Shown here one piece after another: positions 30,588 through 42,441 of a DNA stretch of 64,000 nt; position 1 is the first letter of the stretch; every line of letters begins with the position of its first letter. This DNA comes from Toxorhynchites rutilus septentrionalis (Eukaryota > Arthropoda > Insecta > Diptera > Culicidae): the NCBI RefSeq assembly GCF_029784135.1, contig NC_073744.1, positions 101,677,303-101,741,302 on the forward strand. The letters are read 5' to 3'. Made by a program: the position numbers and the translations under genes. The notes below the pieces were generated by a model. It saw nothing but the letters and a program-made list of their open reading frames with translations, was not told where the DNA came from and did no database searches.

Positions 30588-31438
30588 GATGTATTTTTTT
30601 GCCATCGCTCCTTTTGAACGCTCATTCGTTCGTCTCGTTGGACTCGCCCCTCTGGCTGAGTCTGCCGATTTGTCTCTATCCTGTGAGTGTGTACCGCTAG
30701 AGTATAAAACACGCGGACCCCAAAAAAATATCTTATTTTCTTTCAAACCGTAAACCCGTGTGGTTGTACGGCATCGGCATCGTGGACGTAACAAAGGAGG
30801 ACAAGTTAAGGGAAAGGCAAAGTCCCACTCGAATCGTGCAGGTGTGCTGTTCCCTGTTGGTCGCATTCACTGATTGCTCCTCAAGGGTAACTAGGCCGAA
30901 CGGATTGGTGCCGGAGCACCAGTATACCTAACAGCGATTATAGAGTTTCGGCCGTCGGAGTGCTCGAGTTGGCTTGCAAAGCTGCTCACGACAATCAGAA
31001 AACCCGCATCAAGAACAGAGCAGCTTCGGTTCGGCGCTCATCAAGGCAACAATTAGTTTCAGTGAGTGGCAAAGTGTTTCTCCGGCACGTCGCATTAAAT
31101 GTAATTTACTGAACCACATGTCACAAGCTGGATGGGAAGAAATTTTCCAACTGTGAAAGTTGTGGCGAGTGGCAAACGCAATAGCTAAACAGGAAGGTTT
31201 AACCGAACATGATGGGAATATCGAGTGATAACAAAAACACAACACCAAAGGTTCTTTTCAGAACCATCAACATATTCATAAAGAGTAAACAGTAAACTAA
31301 ACCATTTTTCAGGTAGATAGGTATTCACGTAGGAGAAGAAAATAAAACAATATATTTAAAATATATATTTAACAAAAGCTGTCTCCTTTGTATAGTCCTA
31401 CGTCACTCCGGTTATGTCCCCGACATTACCCACCCGCC
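30588..31438 (+). mobile_element. H2A-type unit, B side, ending in T1
   Basis: Contains copy-B promoter and H2A, then the T1 tip at 31438, which abuts TTTTTAGCCTGC of the next unit. The left part is cut by the I-like LINE 5' end. Confidence 0.75.
30779..31010 (+). pseudogene. Histone H2A pseudogene, copy B
   Basis: TATA at 30713-30719, H2A blocks with the standard B-type stops and frameshift. A small difference near 30838-30850 (GCAGGTGTGCTG) distinguishes it and its mirror at 32455-32686 from the other copies, confirming that the inverted duplication includes this gene. Confidence 0.88.
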
Positions 31439-32331
31439 TTTTTAGCCTGCATGTGAATCCAACGAGCGAACAAATCGTAATGAATGTATTTTTTGCCATC
31501 GCTCCCTTTTAACGCTCATTCGTTCGCCTCGTTGGACTCGTCCCTCTGGCTAAGTCTACCGATTTGTCTCTATCCTGTGAGTGTGTACCGCTAGAGTATA
31601 AAACACGCGGACCCCAAAAAATATCTTATTTTCTTTCAAACCGTAAACCCGTGTGGTTGTACGGCATCGGCATCGTGGACGTAACAAAGGAGGACAAGTT
31701 AAGGAAAAGGCAAAGTCTCACTCGAACCGTGCAGGTCTCCAGTTCCCTGTTGGTCGCATTCACTGATTGCTCCGCAAGGGTAGCTAGGCCGAACGGATTG
31801 GTGCCGGAGCACCAGTATACCTAACAGCGATTATAGAGTTTCGGCCGTCGGAGTGCTCGAGTTGGCTTGCAAAGCTGCTCACGACAATCAGAAAACCTGC
31901 ATCAAGAACAGAGCAGCTTCGGTTCGGCGCTCATCAAGACAACAATTAGTTTCAGTGAGTGGCAAAGTGGTTCTCCGGCACGTCGCATAAAATGTAATTT
32001 ACTGAACAACATGTCACAAGCTGGATGGGAAGAAATTTTCCAACTGTGAAAGCTGTGGCGAGTGGCAAACGCAATAGCAAAACAGGAAGGTTTAACCGAA
32101 CAAGATGGGAATATCGAGTGATAACAAAAACACAACACCAAAGGTTCTTTTCAGAACCATCAACATATTCATAAAGAGTAAACAGTAAACTAAACCATTT
32201 TTCAGGTAGATAGGTATTCACGTAGGAGAAGAAAATAAAACAATATATTTAAAATTTATATTTAACAAAAGCTGTCCCCTGTGTATAGTCCTACGTCACT
32301 CCGGTTATGTCCCCGACATTACCCACCCGTC
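31439..32331 (+). mobile_element. H2A-type unit in the duplication spacer, ending in T1
   Basis: Starts mid-unit next to the opposite-strand stem-loop region (TTTTTAGCCTGCATG), runs through copy B and ends at the T1 tip 32331. It lies between the two arms of duplication 2 and has no mirror partner. Followed by 74 bases (32332-32405) not found elsewhere in the window. Confidence 0.7.
31672..31903 (+). pseudogene. Histone H2A pseudogene, copy B (spacer)
   Basis: TATA at 31607-31613; blocks [22 protein letters not shown] and VLELA with the shared stops and frameshift. Confidence 0.88.
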
Positions 32332-32454
32332 TTTTTTTGTACCAGTGACATACAAAGAAGATTGCCACCAGGGTTGCCATAATAAAATCTATGTTTTTGG
32401 TCTGAATTGTAATTGTTGCCTTGATGAGCGCCGAACCGAAGCTGCTCTGTTCTT

Positions 32455-32686
32455 GATGCGGGTTTTCTGATTGTCGTGAGCAGCTTTGCAAGCCAACTCG
32501 AGCACTCCGACGGCCGAAACTCTATAATCGCTGTTAGGTATACTGGTGCTCCGGCACCAATCCGTTCGGCCTAGTTACCCTTGAGGAGCAATCAGTGAAT
32601 GCGACCAACAGGGAACAGCACACCTGCACGATTCGAGTGGGACTTTGCCTTTCCCTTAACTTGTCCTCCTTTGTTACGTCCACGAT
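32455..32686 (-). pseudogene. Histone H2A pseudogene, copy B (right arm)
   Basis: Mirror of 30779-31010; TATA at 32756-32762 (minus). The region 32786-32830 lacks about 20 bases present in the left arm between the TATA box and the AGCCAGAGGGG stretch. Confidence 0.88.
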
Positions 32687-33382
32687 GCCGATGCCGTACA
32701 ACCACACGGGTTTACGGTTTGAAAGAAAATAAGATATTTTTTTGGGGTCCGCGTGTTTTATACTCTAGCGGTACACACTCACAGGCTCAGCCAGAGGGGC
32801 GAGTCCAACGAGACGAACGAATGAGCGTTCAAAAGGAGCGATGGCAAAAAAAATACATCATACTGATTTTAACCTCCGACCGAGAAGGTCGATTTTTCTT
32901 TCAGCAGCTCGGAGTTTTGGCGTTTCTGGACAGCGGACTGGGATGTTCCCCCTGGCGATTGTGGAAGGAGATTTGTAGCAATAAGTTTTAAGGTGACAGC
33001 AGAAGGAGAGCGGGAAAAGGCAATAGCTTGCTTCGACCGTGGAGAGCGGGCGCTTACCGGCTTGCCGGAAAAAGCGCGCGCTTTCTCGGCGTCACCGACG
33101 CCACGCCCCCTTTTTTTTCGGGCAGTGTTGCCAGTTATATTGTAGTGTAGTGAATCTTTATTACTAAATAAAATCTAAAAAGAAAAACACGCATACAAAC
33201 AAGTGAAGTGACGGAAGCAATTATTACATTAAGTGTGATTTGCAATTTTCCGCACCCATTGGTGGCTTTTCAAAGTTACTTTACTGGGAACATACCCCTT
33301 AGTGAATATCTCCCAATAAGGAATTTTAGTGATTTTATATCCGTACCTGCTGACTATAACCTAGGTATAGTCAAGCAGAAGC

Positions 33383-34632
33383 ATGGCTTCAAGTAGCTCC
33401 GGGCCTCCGGGAGGCCGGGCTACAAATTTCTATGAGGGCAGGCCCACCGAAGCCACCGCTCCACTATGGGCGGACCCCTCGAACGGTAATCTCCAGATAC
33501 TGCTTCTGAGAGCTACAGGAGACAAGGTGCTTCCAACAAACCCCTTCACAGTCAGCAATACCATCAAGGCAGTTGTAAAAAAATTCAACAGCGCCAAACC
33601 ACAGCGAGATGATAAAAAGAAACTCCAGTACATCTTGACAACCAGGGATGAGGATACAGTCGGTAAGTTACTTTCGATTACCAAACTGATTGATAATACT
33701 CCTGTAGAAGTGATCTTCCACCCAACTTTAAACCAACGCAAATGCGTTGTGACTTGCCGCGAATTTATCGACCTTCCGGAATCCGAACTGGTGAAAGAAC
33801 TCACCGCTCAAGGTGTGATCGGCGTCAAACGCATCACCAGAAAGGACAACAACATTGTTGTGCCAACCGCCACTTTAATATTGACCATTCGCGGAACTGT
33901 CGTTCCCAATTTCATTTACTTTGGGTTCATTCGAGCCGGGACTAGAAATTTTTATCCCAATCCCATGCAATGCTACAAGTGCTACAAATTTGGACATACG
34001 AACAAGCGATGCAAACGCGAAAATCCGCTTTGCAGAAACTGCGGCCATGAACATCCGGAACAACAAACAGACGCAAACAAAGTATGCGATGCTTCAGCTT
34101 TTTGTGTCAACTGCCAAGGGAACCACTCCTCTTCTAGTAGGAATTGTCCCGTATGGCAAACCGAAAATAAAATCACCAGAATAAGAATCGACAATGGAAT
34201 CTCATACAAAGAGGCAAAGGAACAGCTGCAACTTCAAAACAATGCTCCAACATTCGCAAGTGTTCTGCAAGACAGACTATCCAACTTGCAAAAGCCAGCA
34301 CCCAGCTGCAACTGCAAATGTAACTGCGCCTCGGCCGCTTCGGCCACTTCTAGCCGCGAAAGCACCCCCCCAATTGACACTACATTCGATACAACCATGA
34401 CAGATTCAACAACTGGTAGTTCATCAACTGAATCCGAAAGCGAATCAGTCATTTCTATGGATACGTCTGATGTTCCAAACAAAAACAAAAACAAAAGAAA
34501 AATAACTAAAGGATCATCCTCAGAGTCAGATCAAAAATCTGAAGATGAGACCCAAACAAACAAGGACAAGAAAAGAACTAAGAATGAACAAAGACAGACA
34601 CCAACAACAAATAACAATACAACCCCAACAGA

Positions 34633-34664
<32 letters not shown>

Positions 34665-34825
34665 CACATCAAACAAAAAACAACAATAACAACAACAGCA
34701 ACGCACATTCAACAAAAAACAACACAAACACAACAAACACTCCAAAGACTTCTACACCAAACAAAAACAACACCAATACCTCAAAGAAAGCTTCTCTTTC
34801 CAAGGGTAAAGGACCATCGAACTAA
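33383..34825 (+). CDS. LINE ORF1 nucleic-acid-binding protein, right copy
   Basis: 480 codons, intact. Same domain order as the left copy: zinc knuckles starting CYKCYKFGHTNKRC, then a low-complexity Ser/Asn/Thr tail with an Asn run encoded by (AAC)n at about 34637-34664, two codons longer than in the left copy. ATG at 33383 is the first in frame after the 5' UTR. Confidence 0.92.
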
Positions 34826-34860
34826 TTCTCTTTGAATAGTTCAAACATACACACAATTAA

Positions 34861-37332
34861 GACTTAGGAATTAGAGTTAAAAACACCAACACATTCACTC
34901 CAACACATAAATTCGGGATACAATGGAACATCAGAAGTATCCGACGAAATATTCTAGAACTGAAAATGCTTATTTCAAACTCTAATCCCACAGTCATAGC
35001 CTTTCAAGAAACTATGACTCCAAACAACTTCGATAAACACTTCATCTCAAAATATATCACATATTTCAAAGAGGGTCCCAACCCCTCAAAAAACGGAGTT
35101 GCAATCGCAATCAAAGATGGCACTCCACATGATCTTCTTCCCATTACCACTGATCTTCAGGCAGTGGTAGTGCGCATTAAACACCCCTTTCCAATCACCG
35201 TCGTTAGCATCTACATCACTTATGATTCCGATTCGAACACTCTACGCGGCCAACTGGACCATCTGTTCGCCCAACTTCCCGCCCCAATCATGCTTATGGG
35301 TGATTTCAACGCCCACTCATACGCCTGGGGAGGTGCATACCTCGATCGAAAAGGATCCATCATTGAGGATTTTATATCCGACCATTCTCTTCTCCTTCTT
35401 AACAACGGCCAATACACCAGAATCCATTATTCTGGTACTACTTCAGCCATCGATCTCACTATAGTATCAGACAAACTATCTTCAAAACTTTCTTGGAACA
35501 TCCACGATGATACTTGCGGAAGCGATCATTTTCCAATCTTCACTTCCTTCGGCCAAACTTCTCCAGAGTTTTCAACAAGGCCAAGATGGAAATTTGAATA
35601 CGCTGACTGGGCTGGCTATCAGTTTGACATTGAAAACCGCCTCTCCGCTAAACGAGATTGGACAGCCAAGGAATTCTCCAAAGTTGTCCTAGAAGTTGCA
35701 ATGGTGCACATCCCCAGAACCAGTGGCATCCCTGGCAGGAAATGTGTCCCATGGTGGTCGCCTGAGCTGAAGGCAGCGATCAAAGGTCGACGTAAGGCCC
35801 TACGCAAATTAAGAAAGGCCCATCCGGACAGCCCACTGAGACCCACTCTGCTTGCAGAGTTCCAAAGGGCTCGCAAAGAAGCTAAGACTGCTATCAACAC
35901 AGCCAAGTACAACAGTTGGGTTAAATTCGTCAGCGAAATTAATCCCAACGCGTCAACAAAGGAGTTATGGAGTAAGATTGGCAGGCTTCATGGAAAGAAA
36001 AGAAGCAAAGAATATAATCTTCTAATTAACGGTCAATACACCAATGACCGGAAAATCATCGCCGAGGCGTTTGGAGATTTCTTTGCTTCCGCCTCCTCCA
36101 ATCAAACTACAACCAAAACTTTCTAACCCACAAAACGGAATACGAAAGAATTCCCATCGATTTTCATACCGATGTGGAATTTGACTTCAACAAAAACCTC
36201 TCCCTCAAAGAGCTCGATTGGGTACTGAACAAAGTCAAACAAGGATCCACAGGACCTGATGACATCAGCTACCCTATGCTTAAGAATCTACCCCATCTCG
36301 GGAAAAAAGCACTTCTGAAGCTCCTCAACAAAGTCTGGGACAGTGGAACCCTCCCCAGTTGCTGGAAAGAGGGTTTAATGATCTGTATCCCGAAACCAGA
36401 CATGAACAATCATCTTCTTGACAATTTCCGCCCCATCACTCTCCTAAGTTGTGTTGGGAAAGTCTTGGAAAAAATGATCAATCGACGCTTAACGACTTTT
36501 CTAGAGTCAAATAAGCTGATTGATCCCAGACAATTCGCATTCCGTGCGGGAAAAGGTACAGAAGATTGCCTTGTAGCAATCGAAAAAATCCTAAACGACG
36601 CAACTGAAAAATTACACCACATTGATATTGTTTCCCTGGATTTATCCAAGGCCTTCGATCGGGCATGAAGGTACCCAGTGCTGAAAAGCCTTTTCGACAG
36701 GGGAATTCGTGGGAGGTTAGGTCTCTTCATTAAAAGTTTTCTAGAAAACCGGTCTTTCAAAACTGTTATTAACAACCACCAATCTTCTCTAAAAATCCCA
36801 GAAAACGGCTTCCCACAAGGCTCAGCACTTTCACCAACCCTCTTCAACATTGCCATGCAATCTCTATTCGAGATTATCCCGGACCATATAAAGATCATAG
36901 TCTATGCAGATGACATCACTCTTATCTCTACGAGCTGCTTCGGCTTAATTCAGAGAAAGAGGCTTCAAAAAACCTTAGACTCCATCCAAAACTGGGCTCT
37001 AAAAACAGGTTTCAAACTTTCCCCGGAGAAATCCAAACACATACATATCGGAAAAGCTCTCAGAAGGAGAACCTATCTTCAGCTCAACAAAATCCCGATC
37101 CCTACAATGAGGACATTGAAAATACTAGGGGTTACTTTCGACAAGAAACTCAACTTCCTATCACATTCCCAAAAGACCAAAATAGCCACCAGAAAGAAAT
37201 TGAACATCATCAAGGCTATCGCAGGCAACCTAGCCTCTGGCCATAGAAAGACGCTGCTAAATGTTGTAAATGTTTGGTTGGTCCCACAAATCCTTTACGG
37301 AATAGGCACCTTCAGCCGTGGAGGGGACAGGG
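34861..37332 (+). pseudogene. LINE ORF2, 5' part (endonuclease and RT), right copy
   Basis: Frame opens after a stop at 34858-34860. The endonuclease motif IQWNIRSI lies before the first ATG (34966), so translation may start by a non-ATG or reinitiation route, or the ATG is lost. Endonuclease blocks FQETM, MGDFNAH and SDHFPI are present. A frameshift at about 36110-36130 and an in-frame TGA near 36666-36668 interrupt it. RT blocks STGPDDI, LDLSKAFD, PQGSALSP and YADD follow. The frame is then cut by the LTR insertion. Confidence 0.9.
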
Positions 37333-37648
37333 AGTTAATACTTTTACAGAAGGTTTATTTAAAAAAAATATTTTTTTGACACCAACGTGTCTTTATTCAC
37401 TCTTGCTAAATAACTGAACATAGAATTTTAGGATACTGCTATATATAATCTCGCTGTGCCCTGATTCTAGTCCTATCGCTAAATACTGCATTATGGCAAA
37501 TAATGGAAATGTTTGTTTATTTGGATCTTGGGTCGTGAGATTGTTTATGATGTGATGTGGCTGAGTGGTCCGATGTCTGGAGTTTGTTGATAATGAATTA
37601 TCGCTTCGCGGGTGGTCCGTTGCTGGCCAGATGGTTGGTGACTTAACT
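37333..37648 (-). repeat. 3' LTR (316 bp)
   Basis: AGTTAA...TTAACT ends. Adjacent polypurine tract (minus strand AAGAGGGGAAG) at 37649-37659. Confidence 0.95.
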
Positions 37649-37673
37649 CTTCCCCTCTTAAATGACTTTGTCC

Positions 37674-39290
37674 TCAAAGTTTAATGGTTCGAAAGGGTGA
37701 TGGCATGTCGATGAAAGATTGGATTTCGTTTTCGCGTTCTGCTAATAGTTCTGATGACTGTGTCTTGGAGTTTGTGATGATTTCGTTTTTGCTGACGGAA
37801 ACAGTTTCCGTGAGAATGATGTCGTCTTTGTTAATACTTGGAATGCTGAATTTGGCGTTGATGATTGTTTTTCTAGAAAGATATAGGAAAACTCCAATTG
37901 TGGCAATTATTGATACTACCGTGAATCCTCCAATGGATCCAAACAGGTGTAGCTTCCAGGTGAGAGAGTTACTTTGAAGTTTCAATATTTCCAATTCGTC
38001 TCGATGTTCTAATGTCAGGTTCTGTAGATATTCAACAGGTGGTGAGTCCAGGGTATCGAGCTCGGTAACTATTAGGCCGGTTGTAGGGTGATACGGTCGT
38101 CCAGGTAGAATAGTTTCAAAGTTAGAGAAGAATTCTCCGTTGATTCGTAGAGTGCATCCTTCAAATTGGATTAGAAATGAACCATTGAGTTGTTGGTTCG
38201 AGTTGCTGCAGTTGGATGAGACTTGCACAAGTGCGTTGTTGATAAGTATGGAGGCGTCGTCTATTCGTTTGACTAAACCTCTTGAATATATTTTTTCGAA
38301 GATGCAATTGGAATGTTGTCCACGTATTAGTTTTTCTATGCAGTCATTGCTTGGGGTTAAAGTTGAAGTTTCGCAAAGAAAATAATTTCCTTGATCCTCA
38401 CATGGTTGGTTTGACTCGTAAATGTGTGTCAAATTACGCATTAGATAATTGCGTTGCAGTGAGATGCGTTTGTTGTTCTTTATAATGGAATCAATGTATT
38501 CATATTCATAAATGTCTTTTGAAAATTGTGGTACTTTTAAAATATACGCAATGTGCGTGTTGTTCAATGTTACTTGTGCCGTTGATTGTGATAATAGTTC
38601 CTCAAATGATGTGACGAATATGTCGTGGTCTCCCAGGAAGGTTGCGATCGTATTGAAGTCGCGCATTGATAACAGCTTGCTACTCGGTATACCATGTTTT
38701 GCCATTAGAATTGCTTCCTCAAGTGTTTCTATCTGGTCCTGAAGTGAGTCTAAGTTGGACAGTATCATTAAATGATTAATTTCAATCGAATGATTTTTAG
38801 CTTTTTGTTTTTCCATTAACAGCATTTGATTAGCCAAATCGGTTACTTCTTGTATTCTATTACTTATAGCTTGGTTTATCATTACTTGCTTGTTGTTTTG
38901 GGTGATGAGGGAGTTAAGTGTAGCGTTGATGATACGAAGGTCGTCTGCATCAGGGTTGCCTGCTACCCACTTCCATACAGTGCCTATAGTATCCCATCTT
39001 TTTTGTCTTTTTATAAAAGGTTTCAATTTGAGAAAGGTTTCATACAACTTATAATTCTCAATTTGCATCAATTCGTATAAAGGATTAACTGAAGGGTTTG
39101 ATTGTATTTCATCATTCACGTTGGATATGGTGTTTCCTATTTGAATCAAATCTATGGGATGTACTATCCTTACGTAGCCTGTTTTTATCCTAGCTTTCCC
39201 TTATGGTATGATAGCTAGTGGATTATTTGTGAGGTCATGTACGTGAATACTGGAGTGTATGGCCGACACGCAGAAGGCGAGTCTGGAATG
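37674..39290 (-). pseudogene. env: env remnant, right copy
   Basis: Open for 491 codons from near 39149 to 37674, including the RQKR cleavage site, the ectodomain cysteines and the membrane segment near the C-terminus. A TTA-to-TAA change near 39200 interrupts the N-terminal part, so this copy is broken at a different place from the left copy. Pyrimidine tract and AG near 39281-39290 suggest a spliced env message. Confidence 0.82.
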
Positions 39291-39304
39291 AAAGGATTGA
39301 AGAA

Positions 39305-42300
39305 TTAATTAGATTTCCGTAGATTGACCTTATGTATTTTCCTGCCTGTAGTGTCTATTATAAAAGTGTTATGATCTTCTTTGATTTTAATGTGTTTGTA
39401 CCTGCTTTTTCTTTTTGATATATCATTGGTTTTTTCGAAAGCATATGAGCCTGGTTGAAAGATTGGGTATGTTTTTTCAATAATATTTTCGTTTTTGGCC
39501 TGATGTAAATTATATATTTTTTCAAAAGTTTTTTCTCTTTGTTTGGCAAAATCTTCAAATGGTAAGTTATTATAATTTGTTCCAATATATACATTGCGAG
39601 GTGTGTCTTTGATAAAGGAATGGAAATTATTATTGTACCTATGAACTGATTGTTGAATCAAATCTATTATTGACCAGTCTGGGTTTAAGAATTTCAAGCA
39701 TCTTGAGATTTCTCTAATAGTAGAATGACAACGTTCTACTTGGCCATTTGTTTCTGATCATTGTACAGGTGTTTTGAAAATTTTAATACCGATACTCTTG
39801 ATTTCCTGTTCTATGACATTTGATATAAAACTGCTTTCGTTGTCTATTACTATTTGCGCAGGCACATCCCAATCATATAATAGTTGTATCAAGGCATCTT
39901 TGATATGTAGGATTGATTTCGATTTGATAGGTCGGATTTTAAGGAATTTGGAGAATTTATCAAGGGATGTTAGAAAAAGATTATTTTGATTATAGACAAA
40001 GATGTCTATGTGGATGATATCAGCAGGATAACATGGGACAGGTGTTTTGACGGGGATGAATTTCTGGGGGTTGCGTTCATATTTCTCTGTTTTACAAATT
40101 TCACAAGTCTTAACGTATTCCTGTGTTATTTTTGTCATTTTCGGAAAGTAGCATTTTCTCAAAAGTTAAAGTAAATTTTCCTTAGCATTTCTATGTGCAA
40201 AATTATGTATCGTTTTAATTTCTTCTAATTGTTGTTCTTGATCATTAATGTCTTCAACTTTCGATTGTGAGAATCGTGCACGCACTAATTTTGGATTATA
40301 GTTTTCTTTGTAGATTTCTTGAATAGTAGCCATGATAGGTTCGTCGGTCATTATTCCATTTAAAAGTCCTGGAATGAGATATCTTTTCATGTTGTCTTTT
40401 AGAAAGTCAATAGTGAATTGTGGTTCAGTAAAAATGTGTCTTTTGTATCCTTCGAATGGAATGTTTTGTTCGTAGGCAGAGTTTTGACCGATTTGAAATA
40501 TTATTTGATTACGGAAAACATTAATAGGGGCTTCAGTGGATGGAATGTAAGATGAATCGTCGTTGTCAGAAGAATGTTGAGTTGGTGTAAGAGAGTTAAT
40601 TTGAATTCTAGAAAGAGCGTCAGCTACAACATTGGATTTGCCTGGTTTATATTGTATCTCATAATCATGTTCTTCTAAATATGCTTTCCAACGTTTTAGC
40701 TTTGCGTTATTATTTTTTGGTGATAAGGTGAAGGTTAATGGCATATGATCAGTGTAAATTTTTATTTTGGTACCATAAATGAAATTTCGTAATGCATTTA
40801 ATGCCCATACGACGGCTAACATTTCTTTTTCATTTGTGGCATAGTTTTCCTCTGTTTGTGAAAGTGTACGTGATATGAATGTAATTGGTCGTTCACCGTT
40901 TGAAAATTGTTGTGAACTGCACCGATTGCTTTATCAGAAGCGTCGGTTGTTAGAATAAAAGGTTTTCCAAAATCAGGGAATACTAGGACGTCTTCAGATG
41001 ATAAGACTTCCTTCAAAAGTATAAAAGCTTGCTTGGCCTCTTCGTTGAACTTGATAGGAAAATTTTTTGATTGTGATTTTGATATTTGGCGATGGCCATC
41101 CTCCCCTCTTAAAAGTTTTGTTAAAGGTTTTGCAAGTTTTGCATAATCTTTAATAAAACGTCTGTAATATCCAGAAAGTCCAAGGAAGGCACGTAATTCT
41201 TTTAAATTAGTAGGTTCGGGGTATTTTCGGATGCAATCAACTTTTTTCATGTTTGGTTTTAATCCGTCCGCAGAAACAATAAATCCAAGAAACTCAACTT
41301 CGGATTTTAGAAATTCACATTTGTCTGATTGAATTTTGAAATTGGTTTTCCTGAGCGTTTCTAGAATAGTTTTTAAATTTTCCAAATGTTCATCAATAGT
41401 TTTTCCAAAAACAATGATATCATCTATATATACATGACAAATTTTTCCAATGTGTTCGCGTAGTATGTCATCCATTACTCGTTGGAAAATACTTGGAGCG
41501 TTTTTGAGACCAAATGGCATACGGAGAAATTCGTATTTACCATTATTAACAGAGAATGCAGTCTTTTCTATGTCTTTATGTGCCATTGGAATTTGATGAA
41601 AGCCAGATGCTAAGTCTAATGTTGTGAAATATTTGTTATTTCCTAAGTTTGCTAGAACAGTCGATGTGTCTGGAATTGGATATTTATCACTGATAGTTTT
41701 GGTATTAATTTTTCTGTAATCAATGACCATGCGATATTTTTTTTCGCCTGATGCATCAATTTTTTTGGGTACTATCCAAACTGGTGAATTATATGGTGAT
41801 CGGGATGGTTGAATTATACCATCTCGTAAAAGATGATCTAGCTGTTTAGTAATTTCTGTTTTAAGGGCTTGCGGATAAGGATAGGATTTGCTGTAAACTG
41901 GATTTTCATTGATTGTTCGAATTTCGGCTTTTACCTCTGTGATAAATGATAGTTTACTGTCTGGAGGCTGGAAGAGATCTTTAAAATTTGTTAGTAAATT
42001 TGATAATTTTTCCTTTTGCGTTGATGACAGGTGATCGTCTCGTACCTGGATTTTATTCACTGCTTGAAACTGATGCTGTAGTAAAGGAATAATATTTTGA
42101 TTAATAATAAGTTGTTCATTTGATGTATTTATTATGGCACCTAATTCTTTTAGGGTATCATGTCCAATGATGGCATCGAATGTTTTTAGATTTTTCATGT
42201 GATAAAGTTTAACATTGATGTTGGAATATGGTCTAAATAATCGTGCTTGAGAAAATTTGGTAATTTCAATGTCACCGGCTACAGAAGATACAGGAAAGGG

Positions 42301-42441
42301 TTTTTCAACATCGTGAGAGATTTTTGCATGTTTTGGATGTATGTAGTTTTTGTTTGATCCAGTGTCGACTAAAAATTTCAAAGGAGTATCTGTTTTACCA
42401 TAGAAAAGGAAATATGGTAACGTGGATTTTATTCTAAAAAA
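39305..42441 (-). pseudogene. pol: pol (protease, RT, RNase H, integrase), right copy
   Basis: Entered by -1 frameshift from gag. Protease active site LVDTGSN near 42365; RT with LDLASGFHQIP and the YIDD catalytic block near 41430; RNase H with TTDASD; integrase zinc finger and DD35E core as in the left copy. Breaks: frameshift near 40820-40910 and stop at 40166-40168, both shared with the left copy, and a private stop near 39757 in the integrase core. Without these it would encode a typical gypsy-group Pol. Confidence 0.9.

Larger units (their letters stand above)
22464..31055. repeat. Inverted duplication 2, left arm
   Basis: Mirrors 32406-41010 (coordinate sums 63446-63474, varying by indels). 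It comprises, in order, the LTR element, the I-like LINE and part of an H2A-type unit. The LTR element lies at the same base of the LINE in both arms and the LINE 5' end at the same base of the H2A unit, so this is one duplicated segment, not two sets of insertions. The outer limit is lost in the gap. Confidence 0.9.
32406..41010. repeat. Inverted duplication 2, right arm (minimum extent)
   Basis: Mirror of 22464-31055. Differences between arms include several amino-acid changes in the LINE and LTR frames, a two-codon Asn-run difference, and private indels in integrase and env, so the arms are real divergent copies rather than one read folded back. The right limit is unknown because the partner is in the gap. 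Confidence 0.9.

Noticed and set aside
30974..31156. Recurrent 60-69-aa frame beginning MQSCSRQ with a LIKATI stretch as a conserved small protein
   Set aside because: It is the +1 frame of the H2A copy-B region and its downstream sequence; its recurrence follows the repeat copies, with no sign of separate coding constraint.
33430..33804. Long antisense frames over the LINE ORF1/ORF2 and LTR pol regions
   Set aside because: They mirror the coding strand, lack domains and occur at both copies only because the sense frame is conserved.
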